Positions 22,201-33,689 of a stretch of DNA of 60,000 nt are shown here, one piece after another. This DNA comes from Takakia lepidozioides (taxonomy: Eukaryota; Streptophyta; Takakiopsida; Takakiales; Takakiaceae): the NCBI GenBank assembly GCA_030704615.1, contig CM060732.1, positions 32,781,053-32,841,052 of the forward strand. The letters run 5' to 3'. Within the stretch, counting starts at the first letter, position 1. The number at the start of each line of letters is the position of its first letter. A program made the translations under genes and the position numbers. Below the pieces are notes generated by a model that did no database searches, was not told the DNA's origin, and was given only the letters and a program-made list of their open reading frames with translations.

Positions 22201-25200
22201 GCACATCATCCCCCTGCTCCAGACAACTCTGCTAATACCAACAGGCACGGCCCCGTAGTTGACATCCATGTATTCAATTTTCCCCATAAAGTGTGCAAAA
22301 TTACACAAGGCTATACCAGTTCACGCTTGCGTGAAGGAATTTGCAGGAAAAGGAGCTCATGGTTCATTCTTAGCAATCCTTTTTATGCGAGATCATCCTC
22401 AGGTGAGGCCCCACTGAGTAAAAGCAAAGACTTGCGGACAAACCACATTTCCTCACAGATTCTTGTTTCTTCGTCACCCACAACACCTCCTGTGTGTTTA
22501 AGGCACTTTAAAAAATAGAACACATCATAAATGCAAACATTACACCAATTAACATCGTCCAGTTGTCTACCAACCCCCAATAATCAACAATCACCTTGCG
22601 ATGAATAGCAGGGACAATAGCTCGCCGACGCACGCGCCAGACTTCACCATCTGCTGGAATCAACCCAGTTCCCATGACAAACTCCAAAATTTCTGCCAGC
22701 AAACCCTGTGTAGGCAGCCAAGATAGCAGTTGACATTGTCAGTGCTCCCACACTGAGGTGGTTGAAACATAAGTTGTGGGACCACTGTATCTATTTAATG
22801 TATGTCACCAGGAGGGACAGCCCCACTCTATTGAAAACACAGGTAGGAGTCAAAGGCGGGCAGAACTATAGTCACTCTGTAACGAGTGTGTTTTCTGCCT
22901 TAACACAGCCATAAGCCATACTGTTGAGGCCATGAGGGACACCCTGTGGAATACAGATTCACTACAGATGCAAAACACCAAGGACTTTGGAGACCAACTA
23001 AAGGCTCCATCAGGTTCTAGAAATCCCAATAAATTGTCAGAAGTTCTTGAAAACTGGTAGGAAGTGTCATGAAAATACAGCAGTTAGGAAGCAACAAGGC
23101 AAAAGGTCTAGTGCATATGGCAACTGAAGGAAAATAAACTCTGAGAAACTGACAGTCGCACGCCATAACCAGGGGGAAAGGTGCACCTTGGAGTAGGCCT
23201 TGCAGTTGTCTTTGAGGAGATGCTTTGCCACCTGGGGGTCTGATACTATAACAAATGACTTCCATATACACAGAGTGGGGCCACGTCAGTCTTCCATCAT
23301 ACCATGTAATAAAGTGAGTGACTCGAAGTGTCTTCACGAGTCACCTGGCTGAATTAGGGCTATGTGCAGGCCAGAGAAAGAATAAGAATGACCCCACAGA
23401 TGAATTGCTACGTCAGCCCAAAGACCACTGAGGCCCTCCCTAAAACATCTAGTTACACAAGACATAGAAGGGTAGTGATCTTCAACTTAGGGGTTTGATA
23501 TGGCTACAAGGCAAAACCACGAGGACATCAACTTCAACCTATGGACCATATTGACCACTACTAGAAAACGGACCCAGCTGACATGATAATTCAAATACCG
23601 GCCAGTACGATAACTGGAGGCTCTTAACAGGCATATAACATCAATGCCCCAAACCTATGGGTTTGAGACATTCAATACCCGCTTGAAGTGGTTATAATTC
23701 GACAATGGTAAAGGGTGTACATTTTAAGCATGTCCTAATGATCCTTACGGCTTACCCCAAGGGGTAACAAATATTATTGGTTTTATGACCTTGTCTAACA
23801 GACACATATGCAGTTGATATCCAGGTCGATACCTGGAATCAGTGGGTATTTACTCCTATCCATGCCCGAAAACAGTGGGTATCATAAAATCAAAAGCCCG
23901 GCCGATATCCAGAACCGGTATCGTAAAACAAAAAATACACCCCGGAAGCGGCAGGTATCTACAAAAAGTGACACCCACACAACACTGCTTCATACTGATG
24001 CTGCATTGAATCCTCTTCTTGAAATGCAAGGTGTTACTCACCCACCTACTAGGCGGTGTGTTTCATACAGGAGAATTAACACACAGGGTGCAACTTTCAT
24101 GTGACAGTGGTTTGCATCAGTTCCTGTGATCACCAGCGCAGTAATAGGAGGTATAGGCAGCTACACAGGAACAGTGTGTGTCCCCTCCAAAGTATATTGT
24201 CGAGTGAGCACTCCAAACTGCTTCCTTATGTCTAGTGAAATACGCTAAGTGTTAATGAACTTGTAAAATTACAGCCAACCAACACAAGGACACATCACTC
24301 CCAAAATCCACATGAAGGTAGCATGAGTGTACCTTAGGTCCAAAGTTGAGGCGAAACACACCACCATAGGTAAGAAACAAAGTGTAAAGGGGTACAAAAA
24401 AGGGTTGCCCAATAACCGCCCTCACATCCCCTTTTGATTCTGGCATTGTCCGTAATTGCACAATTCGTTGCTGTTCTTCAAGAGTGGCCAGTGCATTGGC
24501 CCAGCTCCTTCCAACCGGTCCCAATTTTTCCAGTGCATGCCGGAACTTACGCACCCAGTTGCCACTGTATTGACAACAGTTTTCACATCAATAGCAATAA
24601 ATATCATGGCAGTCATCCATGGTGTTCCTTCCAGACACTACAGTTTGAACTTTTCCTCAGAGCCCCACTCTCAAAAACAGGTATATGGAAGGGAGGGAAT
24701 AGGGTCTTAGGCAAACTGGTATGGCCAACCTCTCTCTATAATGTAGAGACTGAGCCAAAGCCCTGGCAGCAGATTGCTCCGCAGCTCACACACAACAGAT
24801 TGATGCTTGTGATTTCTAGAGGAAATCTGGAAAGCCAGAACCAATTGTTTATACCAAGGTAAGTTCCACTACTGGGTGAGCCCCTCACAGAGGTAGTGTC
24901 TGTTTCCTCTTGTTCCGCCCAAACTGGGCACGGGTCCATGGCCACAAGGCTACAGTAAACGTCGTCTCATGAGTACATTCTCTCTCGAGATCCGTGGGAG
25001 ATTCCACTGTCTATTCCGCGGCACTCAATATCAGAAATGCTTGGCAGCTTACCTGCACGAGGCCTTCACCCTTAGACAATCCCTCGAGCAATAGTTTTAT
25101 TTTTGGCTCTGGTTTTGTTCCATCTCTCATGTTTTCTTTCCATTTTGTCCCATAAGCTCTATGAGCTTTCCGCGGACGTTATAAAGTACCATATCATTTC

Positions 25201-26669
25201 ATTTCATTTCATTTCTCTTTGAGCTTCCCACAGGTGTTATAAAGTGTCACTTCAATCATTTCTCTCTCTCTCTCTCTCTCTCTCTCTTATAAAGCACCAT
25301 TTCATTTCATTTCTCTTTGGCGTATGTGTGTTTGTTTGAGCAGCAAAGAAAGACCTGACACCTTACAGGGAGAAATAGACAATAGAATTTATTCAGGTCC
25401 ACCACGGAAGGCCCAAAATGTGTATGTGCCAAAGAGAGAGAGACGATGTACTCATAAGACTTTGTTTGCTGTTGCCTTGTGGCCATAGACTCTGCACCCA
25501 GTTTGGAAGGAAACCTAGGGAATTGGTACTACCTTTTCACTCCTGTAGTGTGACTTACCTGGGTGTAAGCAATTAGTTCAGGCTTCCAGATTTGTTTCAG
25601 TTTCGAGATGTAATTTTCAGGGAAGTGTTTGTGTTGACACTACTTTGATGAAACAGAATTATCATCATAGAGAAGGACTATGCTCAGACATTTACTGTGG
25701 GCAGAGATCTCTATGGTTTTAAGCCAGCACTCATTTGCTTAAGTAAAGGCTAAGGCTGACTTGGAGGTCATTGACCTACAGTCCACATGCTAGAAAGGCA
25801 TGAGGTACCCATGCAGCACGCGACCTGAAGACCTAGTGCATAAGCCCAACAAGGAAAGAAGTTACAAAAGCAGTCATCCTGCCACCAGAAGATATGCATA
25901 CCTTGATGATACCGTGAATTCTCCAGCGGCTATGCGGTTTGCCAGTTCAACTTGGCTTTGCTGGATCTGGAGCCTTTCCAAAGTTTTTTCATCATCTGGC
26001 TTCTCCTCCTCAACTCCAGTCAAGCCAGCCCTAGCCACTCTTGCATGCCTTCCACTCACTGTGAGACCCACCAACGTTTTAGTACCTACGAAGTTGTGCA
26101 TACTCATTTCGTCCACAAATTTAGCAGTAAGTCATGCCCTCAGTGAAAGACTTGACAAGAGACAATGGCACACTGGTGTGAATGCCGGGCCAATAGAATT
26201 AGCGATATCAATCAAAAGCAGACTCCAACAGCATTCATCTCTCCCACAATTCGGCAAACTTAGAGAATGATCTTTACTGCTGTCCATGACACCGGCAGCT
26301 ATTTGTCCTCCAATTGCTGTACCACTGTTCCACGAGATTGCTGAGCGTAAGTAGTAGAATGTTGTAAGCCAGCAGCATCATGCAGCGAGCTACTGGCCAT
26401 GTCGTGTAAAAAAAAAAAAACCCCAATTCCTTGGCGTTGCGAGACTTACGTTTCACTTGCTTGCCGACCTGCAATTCTTTTCCAAAGGTATAGCAACGTT
26501 GCTCAAGACTTGGCCTCCTCAGATTCCAGGTAGCAGCACCACCGCAGTTTCTCAATGACGCTGGTGAAACTCTGTTGATCTGCAAACTGGAGCTGCGTCC
26601 AGCCACAGCACAGGGACTTGCCAGGCATTGCTCCCAGCCAGTGACCTTCACTGCCATGGCTACCTCCAT
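16280..26669 (-). CDS. CYP97A: CYP97A-type carotenoid beta-ring hydroxylase (LUT5-like), 16 exons
   Basis: Minus-strand P450 of 684 residues. Exons in transcript order: 26669-26450, 26058-25902, 24564-24333, 23258-23187, 22705-22595, 22144-21953, 21242-21081, 20572-20477, 20192-20091, 19786-19754, 19186-19106, 18998-18916, 18528-18397, 18051-17991, 17602-17537, 16534-16280. All introns are GT-AG and every phase closes. Hallmarks: I-helix AGHETS (residues 430-435), ExxR (E486-R489), FNPERW, and heme loop [11 protein letters not shown] with Cys569. The segments [14 protein letters not shown] and [10 protein letters not shown] mark the CYP97A clade. The enzyme hydroxylates the beta ring of alpha-carotene in plastids on the way to lutein, usually with CYP97C. 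The first about 70 residues are Ser/Arg-rich and probably a transit peptide. The protein is about 90 residues longer than the Arabidopsis enzyme, through extra N-terminal sequence and a Ser/Thr/Pro-rich tail. Confidence 0.96.
16805..17000. repeat. Copy of the 15545-15740 repeat inside the last CYP97A intron
   Basis: The blocks TTGCCCACACAACGGGC, CCTTTCCTCT, AAATTTCAGT, GGTAAACC.CTGAGGTCATCC and TTCTGCCTAACTTCATTTT occur in the same order as at 15545-15740, with scattered substitutions. The first block recurs inverted at 59974-60000, so this is a dispersed repeat rather than a local duplication only. Confidence 0.75.
16912..17171. repeat. 130-bp near-perfect tandem duplication in a CYP97A intron
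   Basis: The 130-bp unit starting AAGAGTGGGTAAACCA at 16912 is repeated from 17042 with only a few differences. A third partial unit (AGAATGTACTCATAAGA.GTTGTTTGCCGTA) follows to about 17210. It lies between the last two coding exons. Confidence 0.85.
17160..17430 (+). repeat. Dispersed intronic repeat family, copy A
   Basis: Shared blocks are GAATGTACTCATAAGA, TTGTGGCCAT.GAC, CCCAGTTTG..CGGAAAC, then CAGATTGATGCTTGTG and ATTTCTAGAGGA.ATCTGGAAA. Three more copies lie at 24780-24985 (inverted), 25425-25610 and 46435-46575 (inverted). In this copy the last two blocks are flipped relative to the others, as if a fold-back arm had inverted. A (GA)n run (17406-17429) closes the copy. Confidence 0.65.
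24780..24985 (-). repeat. Dispersed intronic repeat family, copy B
   Basis: Reading the minus strand gives GAATGTACTCATGAGACG, CCTTGTGGCCATGGACC, CCCAGTTTGGGCGGAAC, ACACTACCTCTGTGAGGGGC, AACAATTGGTTCTGGC and CAGATTTCC in the same order as copy C. It lies in the CYP97A intron between exons 2 and 3. Confidence 0.7.
25425..25610 (+). repeat. Dispersed intronic repeat family, copy C
   Basis: Blocks GATGTACTCATAAGACTTTG, CCTTGTGGCCATAGAC, CACCCAGTTTGG, GACTTACCTGGGT, CAATTAGTTCAGGC and TTCCAGATTTG are present. It lies in the same CYP97A intron as copy B, in the opposite orientation, about 440 bp away. A (TTTCA)n run (25194-25215) and a (CT)n run (25261-25288) lie between the two. Confidence 0.7.
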
Positions 26670-27171
26670 TGCGAGAGAAGAGAGGAACCGCAATTGGGCA
26701 TTGCCAAGCTGCTTGCCGTTCCGCTTCCTTGAGTGCAGTACACAACCGGCAATCGAGCATAAGCCTTCTTAGTGGACGCCCATCATCTTAGCAGCCCTGT
26801 TTCGTGAGGACAGCAGACACAACATACAGTCAGGAATATAACAAGTGTTCGAAAGAAGCGGACCCACTGAAGGCCAAGTCGTGTGGTGCTCAACAGAACT
26901 GCAAAGTATCACTCCTATCAATCTGAGCTGACACACTTTTCGCAATATATATTATGGTACTTGAATACCGCAGGGAATCATCACTACATAGTTTGGAGAT
27001 AGAAGCTCCGTTTGCTTATTGCCCAAAGCATGGCAGGGCCGCAAACATTGGCCATCAACACCCAACAGCCTTCCATCCAAGCTTTTTGGGAGGTGAGAAA
27101 ACCTCGTGTGGATAATAAAGTTATCCGTTAAGCCCTCGCGATGGGTGCGTTCCGTGAGTGTGGCCAAAAGA

Positions 27172-27328
27172 CACGTCAGTGAATATGAGCAAAATGCAAG
27201 CGAAGGCGAAACTCAGAATAGCGGGAAAAAGCAGCTCAAACTTATTTGATCCGCGCCACGCCCTCTGTGCCACGTCACCAACATGTCACCACGTCACCAC
27301 CTGCCTACACCACGTCACCGACACGTCA
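27172..27328. promoter_or_regulatory. Cluster of five CACGTCA (TGACGTG) motifs upstream of CYP97A
   Basis: Exact CACGTCA occurs at 27172, 27271, 27290, 27311 and 27322, plus a one-mismatch CATGTCA near 27282. The last four are spaced 19, 21 and 11 bp apart. TGACGTG contains the ACGT core bound by plant bZIP factors (HY5, ABF and TGA classes). The cluster lies about 0.5-0.66 kb upstream of the CYP97A start on the minus strand. It also lies just 5' of the PPR remnant. A role in CYP97A expression is inference; a small tandem repeat that happens to contain the motif is the alternative. Confidence 0.45.
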
Positions 27329-27484
27329 CTGCCCTCCTGGAACTGGAGCTTTCATGATCTCAGCCTGGACCTTCTTACCGTTTTTCAGAGCTCCTGGGCT
27401 GGGCACTACAGTGGTTGAATATGCGGGAGCATAACGTACGTCAAGTGTTGGAGACTATCGCAAATCGAAATGCGGTCTCACTGA

Positions 27485-28220
27485 ATGTATGGGTGTGGGT
27501 GTGGGTGTGGGTGGGAGGCTTTCGAGATCTATGAGCGATTGATGCAGGATAGGGTGAAACCCGACTGGGTCGTGTTCATTTGGAGCATCAATGCGTGTGG
27601 CAGCCCTCGGACCCTGGAAACGGTCAGAGAGGTACATACTGAGATCATGAAATCTGTACAAGCATGGCAGCTTTGGGGAAGGACAAAGAGCATGCCTGGC
27701 AAAGGACAAAGGTGCATGCTGACAGCAGCATAAATAGAATTGCGCCAGATGCGACCCTCGGAACACCCTTGTTGATATGTGTGCCGAATAAACGCTGCAC
27801 GTCAACTGTTTGACAATGTGGATCAGCGAAATTTGGTCTCCTGGAACGCAATGATGGCAGGATATGCTCAGCCTGGGTGTGCCCTCACACTTTTTGAACA
27901 AATGCAACAGGAACGCTTGAAGCCAGACAAGTCCCACCTTTGTGTCTCTTCTCTCTGCATGTAGCCCCGGGGACTTTGTTGATGAAGGTCGTCACTTGTC
28001 ACTATTTTGATACTACGAGTCGAGATCATGGCCCCACTCCCACAGTGGAGCAAATTGGCTGCATGGTGGACTTCCTTGGTCGTGGAGGGTGCTTGGATGA
28101 GGCAGAGCACTTCATTAAAAGAAATGCCACTGGAACCAGTTGCTTCGGTGTGGGGGTCCTTGCTAGGTGCCTGCAGAATTCAATGGCAATGAAAGAACAC
28201 TTAGTTGGTTCAAACTTGAG
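27485..28220 (+). pseudogene. Decayed PLS-class pentatricopeptide repeat gene
   Basis: Separate frames give consecutive PPR pieces. The first, at about 27525-27660, contains YERLMQDRVKPD and NACGSP..LE..REVH.EIMKS. The second, at 27779-27930, contains ARQLFDNVDQRNLVSWNAMM, AGYAQPG and LFEQMQQERLKPD. The third, at about 27975-28160, contains RDHGPTPTVEQ, GCMVDFLGRGGCLDEAEHFIK and, in another frame, KEMPLEP and VWGSLLGACRI. Frameshifts and stops separate them, and an AAG-like codon context is lost near 28130. This is the typical end of a PLS repeat run entering the E domain. Intact relatives bind plastid or mitochondrial RNA for editing. A (GTGTGG)n run at 27489-27515 marks its 5' edge. Confidence 0.8.
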
Positions 28221-30449
28221 GGGAGAAAGGTCATACATAGTTCATCATTAAGTTTTGTAATCAATGATGAACAATTTGTATATCAAGTGCAAGAGTCAGT
28301 GATGCGCACAGCTGCCCAGGTTGTTGGCACAATTTGAGTGTGATCTCCAAAGAGCAGAGGTGAAAGTCTGGAGAAACCTTATTGCAGAGGGGTTATTCAA
28401 AAACTTTTTGCAAGGAACAGCAGACATGAAGAGAATGTGGAAGATATGTTGGGTGGAAATTGTGGACCAAAGAAGGCTCAACAAGGAATCATGAAAAGAT
28501 GATGAAGAATGGGTGGTTGCGGGTGGTATTCTTTGGAGTGACTGGATGCCTTGACACCTATTTCTATTGACTGGAACTGTTTCTGTGAACACCAGAAGGC
28601 TACAACTTTGAGACTTCAGCTTACAGTTTTGAAGTCTGTTGTGGGCACTTCATTCCAACTCACTTTCCAACAATGGGCATATGAGGGGAGCCAGTAGTCA
28701 GAGTCCCCTGGCACGAATGTTTCTGCCCATGAGATTTGAGACAATTGACATAAATAGGCCACAATGTGACCAGCATAACAACTGCCCCTAGTCACTGTCT
28801 GAGACAGGTTGCCATTGCAGAGAGGCTCTGACTTGAGATTCAATTTCAGCTGACTCAAGGTAATTTTGAAACTAGTTGGCTGATTTTTATGCTATCAGCA
28901 TACAGATTGCACGGTTCCTTCTGCATCTGCATCTCATTGTTCATGGATTACTGTATGGCAATATGACAACATGATGAGTCGGACACCAGTGCAACCTTTC
29001 ACTGGAAAAGTTATGGAGTCTCTCCACATGAGCAGTAGACAAATCATATTGAACAGCCTAGTAGTGATTTCAAGGAGGTATTTCATGTAACTTGGCAGAT
29101 CAACAACACAATTTACACAACAGTAATGCAAGCCTCAGCAATCATTATAGAAACTAGGGACAAATGGGTTTCTTGACTGTGGTGTCATTGATTCCTTCTA
29201 CCTTTGTCAAGGGCTGGAGGGGATTTCAAATTGGTGACTCTTGAGTTTATCCCACTGTCTCTGCAAACAAGAGTTGGGTCCTTGATTCAATTTCATCTAA
29301 ACCTGAAGGGCCTTTCTTTCTTGGCAATTCCTGGTGCCCGATGGCCCTCAGTCCTGATTGCCGCTACCTGGTTGTGTAGCCACAATACATGTTGATCTAA
29401 CAATCACCCAATCTCAAGTGATGGTCCACACCATGGCGCCTTTCCGGTTTTGAATGTATACAGGAACCACCAAACGCTTGTTGCCGAGACTTCACAAAGT
29501 TCGAGTTGAGAAGCAAGTTTCTACTCGTCATTCCGATAACATGGGAAACCGTCTCCCTGCCACAAGCGAGATGTTGACTTCGGATATGAAAGGGCCTGAG
29601 ATGCTGGAGACGAATAACAAAAACCCTAGCTCAATATTGGGAACCGATTGGGGATATGCAAGACCTGAATGATGCTGGCGCAAGACAAAAGAAGTGGGGT
29701 GCTACTTGGCTTACTTACAAGACTCGCTCCAACACACCTCCGCTGTGGCCCCACCACAGAGGCACTGTAGGCACACAGAAAACGAAGTAAGAGATGAGAA
29801 CGGAAGCAGCTGATGAGAGTCAAATGACATGTGTTGAAATCTGCGCAGAGCAGGCTGGCATCTTGTGCGTGGCAGCAGAATGTGCCCCCACTATCCTTCC
29901 TGCATATGTGGCAAGCAGACCAGAGAGCCACCTGTTGTGGAATCCGAGAATTTCTCGACGCTCTGGTGGATGGTAAGATTGTGTAACTCAGGCCTCACTG
30001 TTTTCAACGTTTCATCTTTGGTAACCGCTCACGAAACATCTAGGATGGCCCAATGAAAGTGGGAAGAAGCTTTTGATCCGAATGACAATGGTGCTTGAAG
30101 CATGAAATTTTGGGTCAGGCTTGGTTTATCGGATGTGGTTGATGACGTCCTCGGACTCGTTTTGTTCGCTGTAGGCAAAAGCAAGGCCGGTAAATGTGGC
30201 TTCAACCTATTGGATTGGCGGGAGAGATGGATCAGTCTGCACCATTATCGCAGAGTAGTCTTCACTGAGCGGCAAGGGCAAGACGCTGCACAGCAGACCT
30301 GAGGTGCTGGTCATCACTCGTCCGAATTGAGCTGCATCAGCTGCCCCAGCTCTCTTGTACTCAATAAATATCCCAAGTTCTCACGAAGTATCAAACAGTA
30401 AGAGCTTCTTTGAATTTTAGGTTGGACAAGCCAGACCGCTAGTGCCGTG
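28221..30449. other. Intergenic; no gene supported
   Basis: About 2.2 kb lie between the PPR remnant and the TVP15-like gene. A 62-codon open stretch at about 28305-28490 (plus) reads RAEVKVWRNL and KRMWKICWVEIVDQRR but matches nothing I recognise. The rest has only short frames. 29560-30000 may be the 5' flank of the next gene. Confidence 0.4.
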
Positions 30450-33446
30450 ATGGCGCAACCCAGAAGCGAGGACCTGGAAGACGGGTTGGAAGACGGGTTG
30501 GATCCTCCTCTGCTAGGAAATCAGCCACTTGCTCAGAGTGACGGTTTGCTATATGCGTGCACAGTGTTGAGCGTTGTGACAGCTTTGGCGGCAGTGCTGT
30601 GCATGGTGGTTAACCTTATATCTTTGCTGAGGTCCTTCGATCGTGGTGTCAATGTATGGGTCTCTCTTCCTCATCTCTCTCTCCTCTCTCCCTTTGGATT
30701 TTAGTATGTACACATTTTCAGAGTACCTTATGCCGAAAGTTGAGACTCTGCTCGCGATTACATCCCGGAACCTGGAACAACTTCCTGGTTCTGTTTTCTC
30801 TTTCTAGATGATTCAACGTGCGTATTGCGTTGTTTTCCATTCGATTCTTTGCTTCCTCCTCACACCTCTCTCTCACTTGTTCTATTACGTGGTCGAATGT
30901 CGCTGGATTGTGATCGGATCGGTATAGAGATAATATCCAATTGGCCAGGATATACCTGCTACGTCTTGTGATTGGTCTAGAGTAGGCTGCAAGGCTGCGG
31001 GGCTCCCGTGAGTTATATGCCGTCTTGATATTCCTGTACTACCATCACCGGTCCATCTGTGGCTGTAGACCTCTTCCACTTCTCTCTCTTGCTTAGCAGG
31101 TTACGCCCGCACAACCTTTTCTTGTGACTGATTTCAATCAACAAAGAGCATGGCAGGTTTTCGTGGGAATATTGCGCTGTTATGCAGTGGCGATCGCCTT
31201 CTTTGTCGCTATTGCTGAGACAGAATGGGAGCCCATTTTCAGGCTGTGGCGGGTTAGTGCATTTCTGGAGTGCGTTCTTTTCTCAAGTTGGCTCGGGCAT
31301 ATGTTGTCTGGGAACTGAGTTGGCTTAGTGAGAGGTGAGAGTGAAAGAGAGGGCCTCATAGGGTACCACACCATGTGCCAGCTAGAAGTGGGCAGCACAC
31401 AACCCACGCCAGTCTGAGGAACCAAAGGGTGTACAGTCACAATGTGGTATAAATTATTTTTGGTGGATGTGCAACTTATGAAGCTGGGTAAATTTGCTTC
31501 CAGTTGGCAAAGCTTACAACACTCCATCCAATGTTATTCAGCCACGCTTGGCATGTGAAGACCTGCTCACTTGGCATATTTCATATTGAAAATAGTCGGC
31601 AGATTCTCTTGGAAGTCAGAGGGGATTGGTTCGCCTATCCTGTCCATACACTGTGAATTGGTCAATAAGCAGATGGGGAGGCAATACTTGTGCACAAACT
31701 CATTATCTACAACAGTACTGCAAAATGTAGTTTGTGCAGGACTGTCTTGTACTCAATTGTGTAGCAAATTCCTCAATGGAGGTTAAAGGAAGATGGGGAC
31801 CTCCAGCCTGCCAGCAAAGTTTTGAAGAGAAATATTAGTATGGTAGATCTACAATTGGATGTCTAAAGAATTTTGATTTTCAAGAATGTTGCCTTTTGCA
31901 GGTTCTGGAATACTGGGTTGGGCGTGGCGTACTGCAGATTTTGTACGTGAAATCAACTGCTTATGCACTCCATGCTATATTTCTCTTTCATGGGCAAGTG
32001 AAACAGATAGGAATGTTAGGGTTTTCAAGTGAGCAATATCAAGTAGATGATTTTGAGTGCAGACCGTGGTGTGAGCCCCATTGCTTAGCTATCTGAATTA
32101 AGACAAGTCCTGTAGGCAGTTGGCATTGGAAATTGTCAAAGCCAACAGTTTTCTCTCACTTTTCTCAGTGATAAAACACTTGGTGCAGTGTGGCAGTGCT
32201 AACAAGGGTTTTAGCAAGATCAAGTGGGGAAAGAAGGTATGAGAGCTTGCTGCATCAAATAGCGAGCTGGTGGCTACTGGGTTGTGGCACAGTCTACATT
32301 GTTGCTGTAAGACGTCATCGCCCGTGTTTGTGTTGAGATTTCTCTTCAGAGTAGTTTTCTGTTTTCCTGAAACCATTAAGCATCTGCCCAAATGTCAGTG
32401 AGGTTTGTGACATGCTCTTCAGTTTCACAATATCTGAAGCTCCACATTGTCGTGGGGCTGCTGCTCAAATAGAGACCGCAAACCTAGCAGTGGCCGGCCA
32501 GTCTGGATGAAATCTTTTTGAGCTTTTTCCTGGCAAGAAGAATCTCCGATGGGGGTGCCTCCTCAGTGGAACCTCGAGTGAGCAGTTGGTGGGCCATTTG
32601 TAGAATCCTGCACATCTAGGTGTAGAGGCCAGATGTAGCCTCCATTCAGTGGCCAGCAGTTCTATGATTCTTCCACTTCCCAGATCTGTCTGCTATGCAA
32701 ACACATGTAGGAAACCAATTTTTCTAATGACATTTGTAGTTGCCCAGTTCATCTACCTTTCTGTGAGATGAGAGAATGATTCGGAGTGAAGAGCATTTAA
32801 GGTTGGGAGGGAGCTAGAGAGAATGTGGGCTTGGGGAAGAATTGGGGCCTCTCCACACAGAGTTTAAGGGGCTAGCTACCTACTTGTCTTTCTGACAGTC
32901 AATCTGAACACATATGAGAGAAGTTGGAAACACACTTTTAGCTGGGACGTCCTTGTGTATTGAAGAAGCTTCTCCTATTTGGGGGTGTGTATTTAGGGAT
33001 TATTATGCATCGGCAACGTAAAGCGAATGCATTTAAAGAAGGTAAAAGACCGGGAACAGGCTGTGTTGGACCTCGAGGTAATTGTCCTTTCAAGACCTTT
33101 GTATGTTTACCAGACTTCTGTATTTTCCAGAACTCCGATGCTTAGATTTTGTCCAGTAATTCACCCAACTAGAAAATAGCCAGCTGAATGAGTTGAAGTT
33201 TGTGTGCTTGTGAATAGTGAATTTGATCATCTGAATGTCTTCATTTAAGGACCATCCAATGTAGATGATTGCAGTATGGAAATTGAGTGAACTTCACAAC
33301 TACATAACCTCATGACATGATTGAAGCAAATTCATGCAAAATGCATGCACTCTTCTGAAATGCTTCCTTTGTACATTTTGCAGGAAGTTCATAGACGGAG
33401 AGCAGAGCTGGAAGCCATGCTTGGACGACAAGCAGGATCAGCATGA
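30450..33446 (+). CDS. TVP15 / COPI-associated-like four-TM membrane protein, 6 exons
   Basis: Exons 30450-30653, 31100-31252, 31902-31942, 32189-32306, 32997-33077 and 33384-33446 give 219 residues with all phases closing and GT-AG introns. Hydrophobic segments lie at about 33-60, 88-110, 122-140 and 157-182. Conserved-looking pieces are AETEWEPIFRLWR, YWVGRGVLQIFVAVLTR, HQIASWWLLGCGTVYIVAG and a charged cytosolic tail ending EVHRRRAELEAML. This arrangement matches plant proteins of the TVP15/COPI_assoc family. Yeast Tvp15 sits in late Golgi membranes with vesicle cargo sorting partners; the plant role is poorly known. The acidic N-terminus (DLEDGLEDGLD repeated) is cytosolic by prediction. 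Family assignment is from pattern memory; the gene structure itself is strong. Confidence 0.8.
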
Positions 33447-33689
33447 AAGGCATTGGATGTGATGACAAGTAATGGCATTTGTTATTCCGGAAATGATCAG
33501 TCAAGTATATTACATGGCATTGGATAGAGCAATATACTTCCATCCAGAATAAATTTGTTAAGTCAAAATTATGCACTTCCGATACTTTCCGCGGAGCTCA
33601 ACTTATTATGTTATGAATTGCACTCACGTGAGCAAGAAAAGATTGGCTCGGTAAGGTAACCTCACCCAATCCCGCAACCCACCCAAAAC

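Noticed and set aside
32960-33145. Alternative frame (LLLFGGVYLGIIM...) as an exon of the TVP15-like gene
   Set aside because: It needs an extra unfound exon and a non-matching phase. Shifting to the acceptor at 32996 gives GLLCIGNVKRMHLKK and closes all phases.
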